Origin: CAYREV01 sp964423345
GTDB taxonomy: Bacteria > Bacteroidota > Rhodothermia > Balneolales > Balneolaceae
Assembly: GCA_964423345.1 (NCBI GenBank)
Contig: CAYREV010000057.1
Location: forward strand, 1 to 7,631
DNA: 7,631 bases
Direction: 5' to 3'
Positions within the stretch are counted from its first letter, which is position 1; every line of letters starts with the position of its first letter. The notes under the pieces are model-generated. The model searched no databases. It was given only the letters and a program-made list of their open reading frames with translations, and was not told the origin of the DNA. Below are positions 1 through 5,565 of this stretch, piece after piece. A program made the translations under genes and the position numbers.

Positions 1-87
1 GGGATCGTCGAGGTGAGACTCGACGAGATCGCGTATCTCGACCTCGGAGCCGTCGCCGAGCGTGACTCGGGTGTCACCGCTGACGCA
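1..87 (-). mobile_element. N-terminal end of an intein inserted in the MCM Walker A motif (partial)
   Basis: Right after the P-loop GDPGTGK the protein does not continue with the expected Ser/Thr. It reads CVSGDTRVTLGDGSEVEIRD, which is a typical intein block A: a nucleophilic Cys at position 1, then GDTRV and a short Gly/Asp turn. Twenty-nine intein residues are visible before the window ends. Inteins splice themselves out of the precursor protein, and full-size ones carry a LAGLIDADG-type homing endonuclease. Whether this one is full-size or mini cannot be seen here. Inteins at several conserved sites of MCM are known in haloarchaea, and the P-loop is a favoured site. Block B, the endonuclease and the C-terminal His-Asn junction should lie to the left of base 1. 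Confidence 0.9.
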
Positions 88-1077
88 CTTACCGGTGCCC
101 GGGTCACCTATCAGCAGAGTGTGTAAATCCCCACGAATCCGCGTCCCGTCGGGCAGCGACTTCGTCACGCCGGCGAACAGCTGCAGCGTCATCGCGAGCT
201 TCTCCTCGTCGAAGCCGTAGATGGAGGGGGCGACCGAGTCGACGAACATCTCGTAGAGCGCCTCGCCGTGCTGGGACAGCTCGATGATCTCGCGCTTGTC
301 GGCGTCCGAGATGTCCATGTCCTCGAACTCCTCGTCGTCGACGACCAGCGAGTGGCCCTCCATGTACACGTCGAACATCCGGGACTTCTGGTTGCCCCGC
401 TGCTGCTGCTCGATGCGGAGGACGCCGGTGACGGTGACGTGGTCGCCGGGAGCGACGCGGCCGGTGATGTCGTCCTCGATGTGGACGTCGATGCTCTGGG
501 GCGTCTCGCCGCCCCGGAGGCCCTCGGGGCGCTCCTGGATGCGGAGCTTCTGGGCGTCGACGAACGACGACTGGTCGTAGTTGATGACGAACGGCCCCTG
601 GCGCTCGCAGCCCGCGCACTCGTGGGGCTCCTGGAACGCGCCGCTCTGCGGGATGTACGTCAGCGTCCCGCAGCGCTGGCACTCGAAGGCGGCCTCCTCG
701 ACCTTCGGCCGGACGTCGGTGGCCTTCCGGATGATGCCCGACACCGCGACCAGCGAGTTGACGTCTCGCGCCCGGATGTCGCGGATGTCGGTGGCGTCGC
801 CGAGGTTCCTGATGCGGACGTGGGCCTGCCCGAGGCTGACGTCCACCGGCAGGTCGTACAGCCGCAGCGCCTCCTCGGCGTAGTCGCGGAGCTGGTCGGG
901 CTGGGCGAGGTAGTCGGCCAGGTCCGGGTCGAACCGGTAGAGGTCCCCCCAGTCGACGTGGAGCGAGCGCTGCTCGTTCGGGTAGCGCTGGGCGAGCTCG
1001 CCGATGGCCTCCCGGTAGTAGGTTCGGTAGAACTGGTCGAACCGCTCGGCCAGTTCCGCGTTCTCGACGGTAGCCAC
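1..1077 (-). CDS. mcm: Replicative DNA helicase MCM, N-terminal part, intein-interrupted (partial)
   Basis: This is the minichromosome maintenance helicase, the hexameric ATPase that unwinds DNA at archaeal replication forks. The visible 359 codons comprise the N-terminal domain (about residues 1-250) with a zinc-binding module (C133, C136, C154, C157), an OB-fold region with a beta-hairpin segment around 219-240, and the start of the AAA+ domain with Walker A GDPGTGK at 324-330. An intein begins directly after K330, so the ATPase core lies beyond the left edge. The start is taken as GTG at 1077. An in-frame stop lies shortly upstream, the first internal ATG would remove most of the N-terminal domain, and the resulting N-terminus (ATVENAELAERFDQFYR) resembles what I recall of haloarchaeal MCMs. 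The gene is divergent from the cupin gene. Family identification is secure; the exact start is fairly secure. Confidence 0.95.
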   Translation of the reverse strand, partial: MATVENAELAERFDQFYRTYYREAIGELAQRYPNEQRSLHVDWGDLYRFDPDLADYLAQPDQLRDYAEEALRLYDLPVDVSLGQAHVRIRNLGDATDIRDIRARDVNSLVAVSGIIRKATDVRPKVEEAAFECQRCGTLTYIPQSGAFQEPHECAGCERQGPFVINYDQSSFVDAQKLRIQERPEGLRGGETPQSIDVHIEDDITGRVAPGDHVTVTGVLRIEQQQRGNQKSRMFDVYMEGHSLVVDDEEFEDMDISDADKREIIELSQHGEALYEMFVDSVAPSIYGFDEEKLAMTLQLFAGVTKSLPDGTRIRGDLHTLLIGDPGTGKCVSGDTRVTLGDGSEVEIRDLVESHLDDP

Positions 1078-1103
1078 GTCTGGACGGGCGTAGCTAGGTG
1101 CTG

Positions 1104-1123
1104 CCTTATGTATTTAATTTAAG
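1104..1123 (-). promoter_or_regulatory. Probable mcm promoter (AT-rich BRE/TATA region)
   Basis: An AT-rich block read on the minus strand as CTTAAATTAAATACATAAGG stands out sharply from the GC-rich surroundings. It lies about 28 to 46 bases upstream of the GTG start of mcm. This places the TATA element so that transcription would begin within a few bases to about 15 bases of the start codon, giving a leaderless or very short-leader mRNA, common in haloarchaea. No Shine-Dalgarno motif is seen before the GTG. The exact TATA octamer within the block is uncertain. Confidence 0.7.
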
Positions 1124-1430
1124 ATAGTGGACCGGAAGTGAAGGGGTGTTGCGCCGCGGCGTCCCGCGGTTTGTCCGAGACGCGACATCGTGTCACCATT
1201 GCTGGAGGTCGTGGTCCGGCGGCGTCGGCCCCGAGGCGCCCGGACGCGGCGAATCACGCCGCCGTCGCGGGCACGTCGTGACAGTCCCTGGAGGCGAAGC
1301 GAAGGGGTCTCCCGTCGCGCCGCCGCGGACGCTCCAGCGGCCCCGCATGCGCGGTCGTCGACCACCCCCGCGCGGCACGCCCGACGCGGCCCGTCCCGAC
1401 CGCGAGGCGTCGCGACGCCCCCGCCGTCGA
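1124..1430. other. Gene-free spacer between mcm and the cupin gene
   Basis: About 300 very GC-rich bases between the mcm promoter and the cupin promoter. Reading frames exist on both strands, but their translations are Arg/Pro-rich and lack the acidic composition of the true genes here. None has a recognisable motif or a well-placed promoter. Near the mcm side, 1154-1169 holds two CCGCGG palindromes separated by CGTC, which could form a small hairpin, but this is unremarkable in such GC-rich DNA. I see no tRNA, snoRNA-like box pattern or repeat array. A short non-coding RNA cannot be excluded. Confidence 0.5.
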
Positions 1431-1440
1431 AAGCGTTACC
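1427..1440 (+). promoter_or_regulatory. Probable promoter of the cupin gene
   Basis: The sequence TCGAAAGCGTTACC has the haloarchaeal look of a purine-rich BRE (CGAAA) followed by a weak TATA element (GTTACC). The TATA centre lies about 34 bases before the ATG at 1471, which would give a leader of only a few bases. No ribosome binding site precedes the ATG, consistent with a leaderless or near-leaderless transcript. Confidence 0.5.
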
Positions 1441-1470
1441 GCCGGCGGCCGCGGACCGACGGGCGAGCCC

Positions 1471-1953
1471 ATGGAGCACGTCGCCATCGACGACGTCGAC
1501 CACCCGCCGACCATCAGCCCGGCCGACGTCGTTCGGGTGCTCGGCCCCGAGCTCGGCACCACCGACGTCGCGGTGAACCACTTCGAGCTCGAGCCGGGGA
1601 ACCAGTTCGGCTTCGACTACCACCGCCACGGCGACCAGGAGGAGGTGTTCGTCGTGCTGGCGGGCACGGCGACGTTCCGCACGGAGGACGGCGACGTCGA
1701 GGTCGGGGCGGGCGAGGCCATCCGCTTCGGACCCGGGGAGCTCCAGCTCGGCCGGAACGAGGGCCCCGAGCGGGTCGTGGCGCTGGCCATCGGCGCCCCG
1801 CGGGACTCGACGGCCATCGAGTACTACCGGCCCTGCCCGGCCTGCGACGAGGACACCGTGCAGGACCTGACGGTCGACGCGGCGGCGGGGACGCTGCGCA
1901 TCACCTGCACGCAGTGTGGCGAGGTCGTCGAGACCCTGCGGCCGACGGCGTGA
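1471..1953 (+). CDS. Cupin-domain protein with C-terminal zinc-ribbon-like tail
   Basis: A 160-residue acidic soluble protein, predicted cytoplasmic, with no signal peptide or membrane segment. Residues about 33-108 form a single cupin_2 beta-barrel. Motif 1 has H51, H53, E57/E58 and G65 (YHRHGDQEEVFVVLAG), the usual divalent-metal ligands. Motif 2 keeps the PG turn (88-89) and N96, but the usual metal-binding His is not seen; a Gln or Leu occupies that region, so the metal site may be incomplete or use three ligands. The C-terminus adds two CxxC pairs (C122/C125 and C146/C149), which look like a zinc ribbon. The cupin fold is secure, but small cupins range from sugar isomerases to dioxygenases and ligand sensors, so no reaction is assigned. 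It lies 100 bases before the peptidase gene on the same strand but probably has its own promoter. Confidence 0.85.
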   Translation: MEHVAIDDVDHPPTISPADVVRVLGPELGTTDVAVNHFELEPGNQFGFDYHRHGDQEEVFVVLAGTATFRTEDGDVEVGAGEAIRFGPGELQLGRNEGPERVVALAIGAPRDSTAIEYYRPCPACDEDTVQDLTVDAAAGTLRITCTQCGEVVETLRPTA

Positions 1954-1972
1954 GGGCGGGTGCCGACGGGCC

Positions 1973-1992
1973 GGCGTCGTCGACGCGACGCC
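1973..1992 (+). repeat. Inverted repeat after the cupin gene
   Basis: GGCGTCG and CGACGCC form a perfect 7-base stem with a 6-base loop, 20 bases after the cupin stop codon and about 20 bases before the candidate promoter of the peptidase gene. It could be a terminator-associated hairpin or an operator for the downstream gene. No T-tract follows, which archaeal terminators normally need, and stems of this size arise by chance in GC-rich DNA. Confidence 0.3.
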
Positions 1993-2004
1993 TCGACCGC
2001 GGGG

Positions 2005-2020
2005 ACCAGCAGATAGATGG
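2005..2020 (+). promoter_or_regulatory. Possible promoter of the M24 peptidase gene
   Basis: AGATAGATGG within CCAGCAGATAGATGG is the only AT-leaning stretch in the 100-base gap between the cupin and peptidase genes. It is centred about 39 bases before the ATG at 2054, which would give a leader of roughly 10 to 15 bases. The match to a haloarchaeal TATA element is weak, and readthrough from the cupin gene is an alternative. Confidence 0.35.
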
Positions 2021-2053
2021 GGGGCTGCCGCGAGGGGCCGCACACGACCTGTC

Positions 2054-3235
2054 ATGATCGACGAGAGCCGACTCCGCGAGAAGCTCGCGGCGGAGGGCGT
2101 CGACGTCGTCGTCGCGACCTCGCCGCAGAACGTGTTCTACCTCTCGGGGCTCCGGAGCCTCTCCCAGGAGCTGCTCGGCGAGCGCGCGTTCGCCGTCAGG
2201 ACCGCCGACGGCGGCCCGCCCGACCTCGGGCTGCCCGCGGTCGACGCGAGCATCATCGAGGACACCGACGTCCCCCACGACCGGGTGGCGACGTACGGCT
2301 CGTTCTACCTCTACGAGGGCGAGCGCCTGTCCGACGCGGACCGCGCGGTGGTCGACCTCAAGGACCGGCTCAACCGCGACTCCGCGGTGGAGGCGCTGCT
2401 CGCGCTGCTCGAGCCGCTGACGGACGGCGACACGACCGTGGCCATCGAGCGCGAGGGGCTCACCGTCGACGAGGCGGCCGCCGTCGAGGACGGGCTGGAC
2501 GTCGCGTCGGTGGTCGACGCCGGGCCCATCTGCGGCGACCTCCGCCAAGTGAAGTCCGACGAGGAGGTCCGCCGGCTCCGCCGGTCCGCCGAGGTCAACG
2601 ACGCCGCCATCGCCGCCGCCGTCGAGACGGTGACGGCGGGGACGACCGAGCGCGAGCTCGCCGCGACGTACCACCGGGAGCTCGTCGAGCGCGGGGCCCA
2701 GCCGCTGTTCACCGTCGTCGGCTTCGGCCCCCACGGCGCGTACCCCCACGCCGTCCCGGGCGACCGCGCCCTCGAGCGCGGCGACCTCATCCGGTTCGAC
2801 GTGGGCTGCACGGTCGAGCACTACGCCTCCGACCTCGCCCGGACGTTCGCGTTCGAGACGGCGGACCCCGCCCTTGCGCGGAAGTACGAGGTGCTCGACG
2901 GGAGCATGGACCGGGCCATCGAGCTGGTCGGGGACGGCGCCACGACGACCGAGGTGTTCGACGGGACCCTCGCCTACGTGCGCGAGCAGGGCGCCGACGC
3001 GTTCGACGCGTTCGACCGGAACCACGTCGGCCACGGCATCGGCATCGACGTCTACGACCCGCCGACCATCGACCGGACGACCCACGCGCTGGTCCCGGGG
3101 ATGGTGCTGTGCGTCGAGCCGCCGTACTACGAGCTCGGCACCGGCGGGCTCCAGGTGGAGGACGAGGTGGTCGTCACCGAGGACGGCGTCGAGCGGTTCA
3201 CCCGCTGCCCGGAGACGCTCCGGGTCGTCGGCTGA
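2054..3235 (+). CDS. M24-family metallopeptidase (Xaa-Pro dipeptidase / aminopeptidase P-like)
   Basis: A 393-residue cytoplasmic protein with the two-domain 'pita-bread' architecture. A creatinase-type N-terminal domain (about 1-160) opens with SPQNVFYLSG; the catalytic M24 domain covers about 170-390. The five dinuclear metal ligands are all visible: D249 (RFDVGC), D260 (SDLARTF), H327 (GHGIG), E355 (VEPPYY) and E369 (QVEDEVVV). Supporting histidines include H232 in PHAVPGDR. In this family such enzymes cleave the bond before proline in dipeptides or peptide N-termini. However, the same fold includes hydrolases of small C-N compounds such as ectoine hydrolase DoeA and creatinase. Creatinase lacks the metals, so it can be set aside; an ectoine-hydrolase-like role cannot. 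The start at 2054 is chosen because the upstream extension of the frame overlaps the cupin gene and is Arg-rich. The gene converges on the PLP-enzyme gene with a 40-base gap. Confidence 0.92.
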   Translation: MIDESRLREKLAAEGVDVVVATSPQNVFYLSGLRSLSQELLGERAFAVRTADGGPPDLGLPAVDASIIEDTDVPHDRVATYGSFYLYEGERLSDADRAVVDLKDRLNRDSAVEALLALLEPLTDGDTTVAIEREGLTVDEAAAVEDGLDVASVVDAGPICGDLRQVKSDEEVRRLRRSAEVNDAAIAAAVETVTAGTTERELAATYHRELVERGAQPLFTVVGFGPHGAYPHAVPGDRALERGDLIRFDVGCTVEHYASDLARTFAFETADPALARKYEVLDGSMDRAIELVGDGATTTEVFDGTLAYVREQGADAFDAFDRNHVGHGIGIDVYDPPTIDRTTHALVPGMVLCVEPPYYELGTGGLQVEDEVVVTEDGVERFTRCPETLRVVG

Positions 3236-3241
3236 CGGGAC

Positions 3242-3263
3242 GGCCGGGGTCGGCACCCGGGCC
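3242..3263. terminator. GC hairpin between convergent genes, possible bidirectional terminator element
   Basis: The 40-base gap between the convergent peptidase and PLP-enzyme genes contains a near-perfect inverted repeat. It has 9 base positions per arm with one G-G mismatch and a CGGC loop (arms 3242-3250 and 3255-3263). An overlapping 10-base palindrome, CCGGGCCCGG, lies at 3257-3266. Position between two stop codons suggests a role in separating the two transcripts. No T-run accompanies it on either strand, and archaeal intrinsic termination depends mainly on T-runs, so this is tentative. Confidence 0.35.
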
Positions 3264-3275
3264 CGGCGCGGCGGG

Positions 3276-4541
3276 TCAGATGTCGACGCCGTACGTCTCG
3301 GCGAGCGCGCGCCGGAGCGCGTCCACCTCCGGCTCGACCGTCGGCACGTCGGGGAGGCCCTCGGCCGTCATCTCCGTGTCCTTCAGGCCCGTGGAGGTGT
3401 GCACCGCGACCACGGTCTCGTCGGGGTCGATGGTCCCGTCCCCGGCGAGCGTCCGGACGCCGGCGAGGGCCGCGACCGCGGCGGCCTCGCCGTAGAGGCC
3501 GACCTCCTCGCCGAGCCGGCGCTGGAGCGTCCGGAGGTCCTCGTCTTCCGAGCGCACGGCCGTCCCGCCGGACTCGCGGAGGGCGGCCAGCCCCTGGTAG
3601 GTGCTGATGCCCGCGCCGATGGAGAACGCCACGGTCTCGCCGGTCTCGACCGGGACCTGGCGGTCGAGCCCCTCGTCGAGCGCGTGCGCGAGCGGGCCGA
3701 ACGGCTCGACGGCGACCATCCGCGGGGTGTGGTCGATGACCCCGAGCGCGTGCAGGTCCTGGAACCCGCGCCAGATGCCGCTCAGGCCGTCGGCGTAGGC
3801 GGTCGGCTGGACGACCCAGTCGGGCGCCTCCCAGTCGAGGTCCCGGCACACCTCGTAGGCGAGGCTCTTGTAGCCCTCGATGCCGTAGGGGTTGCTCCCG
3901 ACCGGCGGGTAGACGTAGCTCCCCGTCGGGAACCAGTCGAACGCCTCGACGCACGCGCGCATCAGCGTCCAGCGGTCCTCGTGGGTCGGGGTGGCGACGA
4001 CGGCGGCGCCGTGGACCTGCATCTGGGTCTTCATCGTCGCCGGCACCGAGGGGATGGTGAAGATGACCGCGTCGAGCCCCGCGCGGGCGGCGTACGCGGC
4101 GGTCGAGGCCCCGTGGTTCCCCGTCGACGCGATGGTCGCGACGTCGGCCCCCACCTCGCGGGCCTTCGAGAGCGCCACCGAGCAGAGCCGGTCCTTGTAC
4201 GACCAGGTCGGGTTCTGGCTCTCGTCCTTGAGGTGGAGGTTCGGCACGCCCCACGCCTCGCCGAGCGACCCGCACTCGACCAGCGGCGTCGCGCCCTCGC
4301 CCAGGGAGACCGCGTGGTCGGCGTCGACGGGGAGCAGCTCGGGCACCGCCCAGACGCCGGGCCCGCGGGCGTCGAGCGTCTCGCGGTCGAGCACCCCCGC
4401 GAGCGCGTCGTAGTCGTAGGTCGGGGCGACGTTCGAGACGAAGTCGTCGGTCCGGCACGCCGGGCAGCCGTCGTACCGCGGCTCGTCGGGGTACGTCTCG
4501 CCGCAGTACAGGCACCGGAGGCCGGTCACGTGGTCGCTCAC
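3276..4541 (-). CDS. Threonine-synthase-like PLP-dependent enzyme with N-terminal zinc ribbon
   Basis: A 421-residue fold-type II PLP enzyme. An N-terminal zinc ribbon (C10, C13, C26, C29) precedes the catalytic domain, as in many archaeal threonine synthase homologues. The PLP Schiff-base lysine is K116 in NPTWSYKDRL, corresponding to SFKDRG in classical members. Other family segments are STGNHGAS (139-146), PTAYADGLSGIWRGF (246-260) and HTSTGLKD (381-388). Several deviate from threonine synthase: the Gly-rich phosphate loop (usually GNGG-like) reads AYADGLSG, and TGNHG resembles threonine dehydratase or diaminopropionate ammonia-lyase. It is therefore probably a paralogue acting on another beta- or gamma-substituted amino acid; true threonine synthase remains possible. 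GTG at 4541 is preferred because GAGGTG (4553-4548) sits 6 bases before it; GTG at 4550 would add three residues. It is the last gene of the three-gene minus-strand operon. Confidence 0.85.
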   Translation of the reverse strand: MSDHVTGLRCLYCGETYPDEPRYDGCPACRTDDFVSNVAPTYDYDALAGVLDRETLDARGPGVWAVPELLPVDADHAVSLGEGATPLVECGSLGEAWGVPNLHLKDESQNPTWSYKDRLCSVALSKAREVGADVATIASTGNHGASTAAYAARAGLDAVIFTIPSVPATMKTQMQVHGAAVVATPTHEDRWTLMRACVEAFDWFPTGSYVYPPVGSNPYGIEGYKSLAYEVCRDLDWEAPDWVVQPTAYADGLSGIWRGFQDLHALGVIDHTPRMVAVEPFGPLAHALDEGLDRQVPVETGETVAFSIGAGISTYQGLAALRESGGTAVRSEDEDLRTLQRRLGEEVGLYGEAAAVAALAGVRTLAGDGTIDPDETVVAVHTSTGLKDTEMTAEGLPDVPTVEPEVDALRRALAETYGVDI

Positions 4542-4547
4542 GCCGTC

Positions 4548-4553
4548 CACCTC
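4548..4553 (-). promoter_or_regulatory. Shine-Dalgarno site for the PLP-enzyme gene
   Basis: GAGGTG on the minus strand overlaps the stop codon of the upstream oxidoreductase gene and matches the anti-Shine-Dalgarno end of archaeal 16S rRNA. It lies 6 bases before GTG at 4541, supporting that start over the GTG at 4550, which overlaps the motif itself. Internal operon genes in haloarchaea use such sites more often than promoter-proximal genes. Confidence 0.55.
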
Positions 4554-5565
4554 ACGAGAAGCTCGGCGCGACCTCGTCGGCGAAGGTGCGCCACTGGTCG
4601 AGCAGCCCGTCGACGTCGTTGGCCGCGAAGATGATGGCCGGGAAGTGGGTGACGCCCACCTCGCGGTAGCGCGCCAGCCGCTCGATGACGTCGTCGGGCG
4701 AGCCGATGAGGTTCTGGTCGACGAGGTCGTCCATCGACTGGTCCTTCAGCGTGGACTTCGTGAGCGACTCGAGGTGGTTGGCGACCTGCGACCGGTCGAA
4801 GGCCCGCCGGGCCGCCGCCGAGTCCTCGCCGAGGGCCGCGATGAGCTGGGGGGCCAGGTCGATCTCCTCCGGCGAGCGGTCGTACTCCGCACAGAGCGCC
4901 TCGAGGTCGTCGGCCCGGTCGGCCATCTCGCCGGGGGTGAGGCCCGCCGGGAGCCAGCCGTGGCCGTGGGCGACCGCCCGGCGGAGCGCGTTGGGGTGGT
5001 TCCCGCCGACGTAGAGGGGCAGGGGGTCCTGGACGGGCCGCGGGAGCAGCTCGACGCCCTCGAAGGAGACCGCCTCGCCGTCGTAGCTCGACGGCCCCGG
5101 CTCCAGCAGGCCGGCGAGCGCCTCGACCGACTCGTCCATGATGCGGCCGCGGGGCAGGTCGACCGTCGGGTGGACCGCCTCGAACTCCTCGCGGTAGGCC
5201 CCGACGCCCGTCCCGAGCAGCAGCCGGCCGTCGGAGAACCGGTCGAGCGTCATCGCCTGCTTGGCGACCCACACCGGGTCCCGCAGCGGGAGGACGGTCA
5301 CCGCGGTGTTCAGCCGGATCTCCGAGGTCTTGGCGGCGACGTACGAGAACGTGTTGAACACGTCCCAGTAGCGCGGCTGCTCGTCCCACTCCTCCCGGAC
5401 GTAGTCCTGGGTGACGATGTGGTCGTTCCCGCCGATGGAGTCAAAGCCCATCGCCTCCGCCTCGACGGCCAGGCGGACCAGGTCGTCCACGTCGCTGAAC
5501 GGCACCGGGTACATCAGCCCCTCCATCCCCGTCGGGTAGGCGGCGCCGAATCGCATCTCAGGCAT
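4552..5565 (-). CDS. LLM-class flavin/F420-dependent oxidoreductase (second gene of pair)
   Basis: A 337-residue luciferase-like monooxygenase-family TIM barrel, predicted cytoplasmic. Family landmarks are: EAMGFDSIGGNDHIV (38-51) after the first helix; IRLNTAVTVLPLRDPVWVAK (83-102); DRFSDGRLLLGTGVGAYREE (108-127); the phosphate-region strand PLYVGGNHPNALRRAVAHG (183-201); and a C-terminal GSPDDVIERLARYREVGV segment (288-305). Such proteins use FMN or coenzyme F420 for oxygenation or hydride transfer. Haloarchaea make F420, so either cofactor is possible and no substrate is evident. The start ATG at 5565 overlaps the preceding gene's stop by 8 bases; ATG at 5556, three residues in and immediately after that stop (TGAGATG), is equally credible. 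A longer upstream extension is rejected because it lies wholly inside the preceding gene. The overlap implies translational coupling with the first LLM gene. Confidence 0.9.
   Translation of the reverse strand: MPEMRFGAAYPTGMEGLMYPVPFSDVDDLVRLAVEAEAMGFDSIGGNDHIVTQDYVREEWDEQPRYWDVFNTFSYVAAKTSEIRLNTAVTVLPLRDPVWVAKQAMTLDRFSDGRLLLGTGVGAYREEFEAVHPTVDLPRGRIMDESVEALAGLLEPGPSSYDGEAVSFEGVELLPRPVQDPLPLYVGGNHPNALRRAVAHGHGWLPAGLTPGEMADRADDLEALCAEYDRSPEEIDLAPQLIAALGEDSAAARRAFDRSQVANHLESLTKSTLKDQSMDDLVDQNLIGSPDDVIERLARYREVGVTHFPAIIFAANDVDGLLDQWRTFADEVAPSFS

Noticed and set aside
402..416. CTGCTGCTG run in the mcm gene as a trinucleotide repeat
   Set aside because: It simply encodes Glu-Gln-Gln-Gln in the MCM beta-hairpin region and is too short to be a meaningful repeat.
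1114..2057. Long open frames on both strands across the mcm-cupin spacer and the cupin gene
   Set aside because: Their translations are Arg/Pro/Ala-rich without motifs, as expected from out-of-frame reading of very GC-rich DNA. The cupin frame at 1471-1953 has recognisable motifs and acidic composition.
1901..3256. 451-codon open frame on the minus strand opposite the M24 peptidase
   Set aside because: It is the antisense shadow of a clear metallopeptidase with all metal ligands. The shadow has repetitive Val/Arg/Asp composition and no family resemblance.
4550..4550. GTG at 4550 as start of the PLP-enzyme gene
   Set aside because: It would overlap the GAGGTG ribosome binding motif, which is ideally spaced for GTG 4541; the extra three residues carry no family signal. 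Not fully excluded.
2874..4634. 586-codon plus-strand frame spanning the convergent junction, and the overlapping 2017-3495 plus-strand and 3127-4515 minus-strand frames
   Set aside because: They are out-of-phase readings of the peptidase and PLP-enzyme genes; stop codons are rare at this GC content, so length alone is not evidence.
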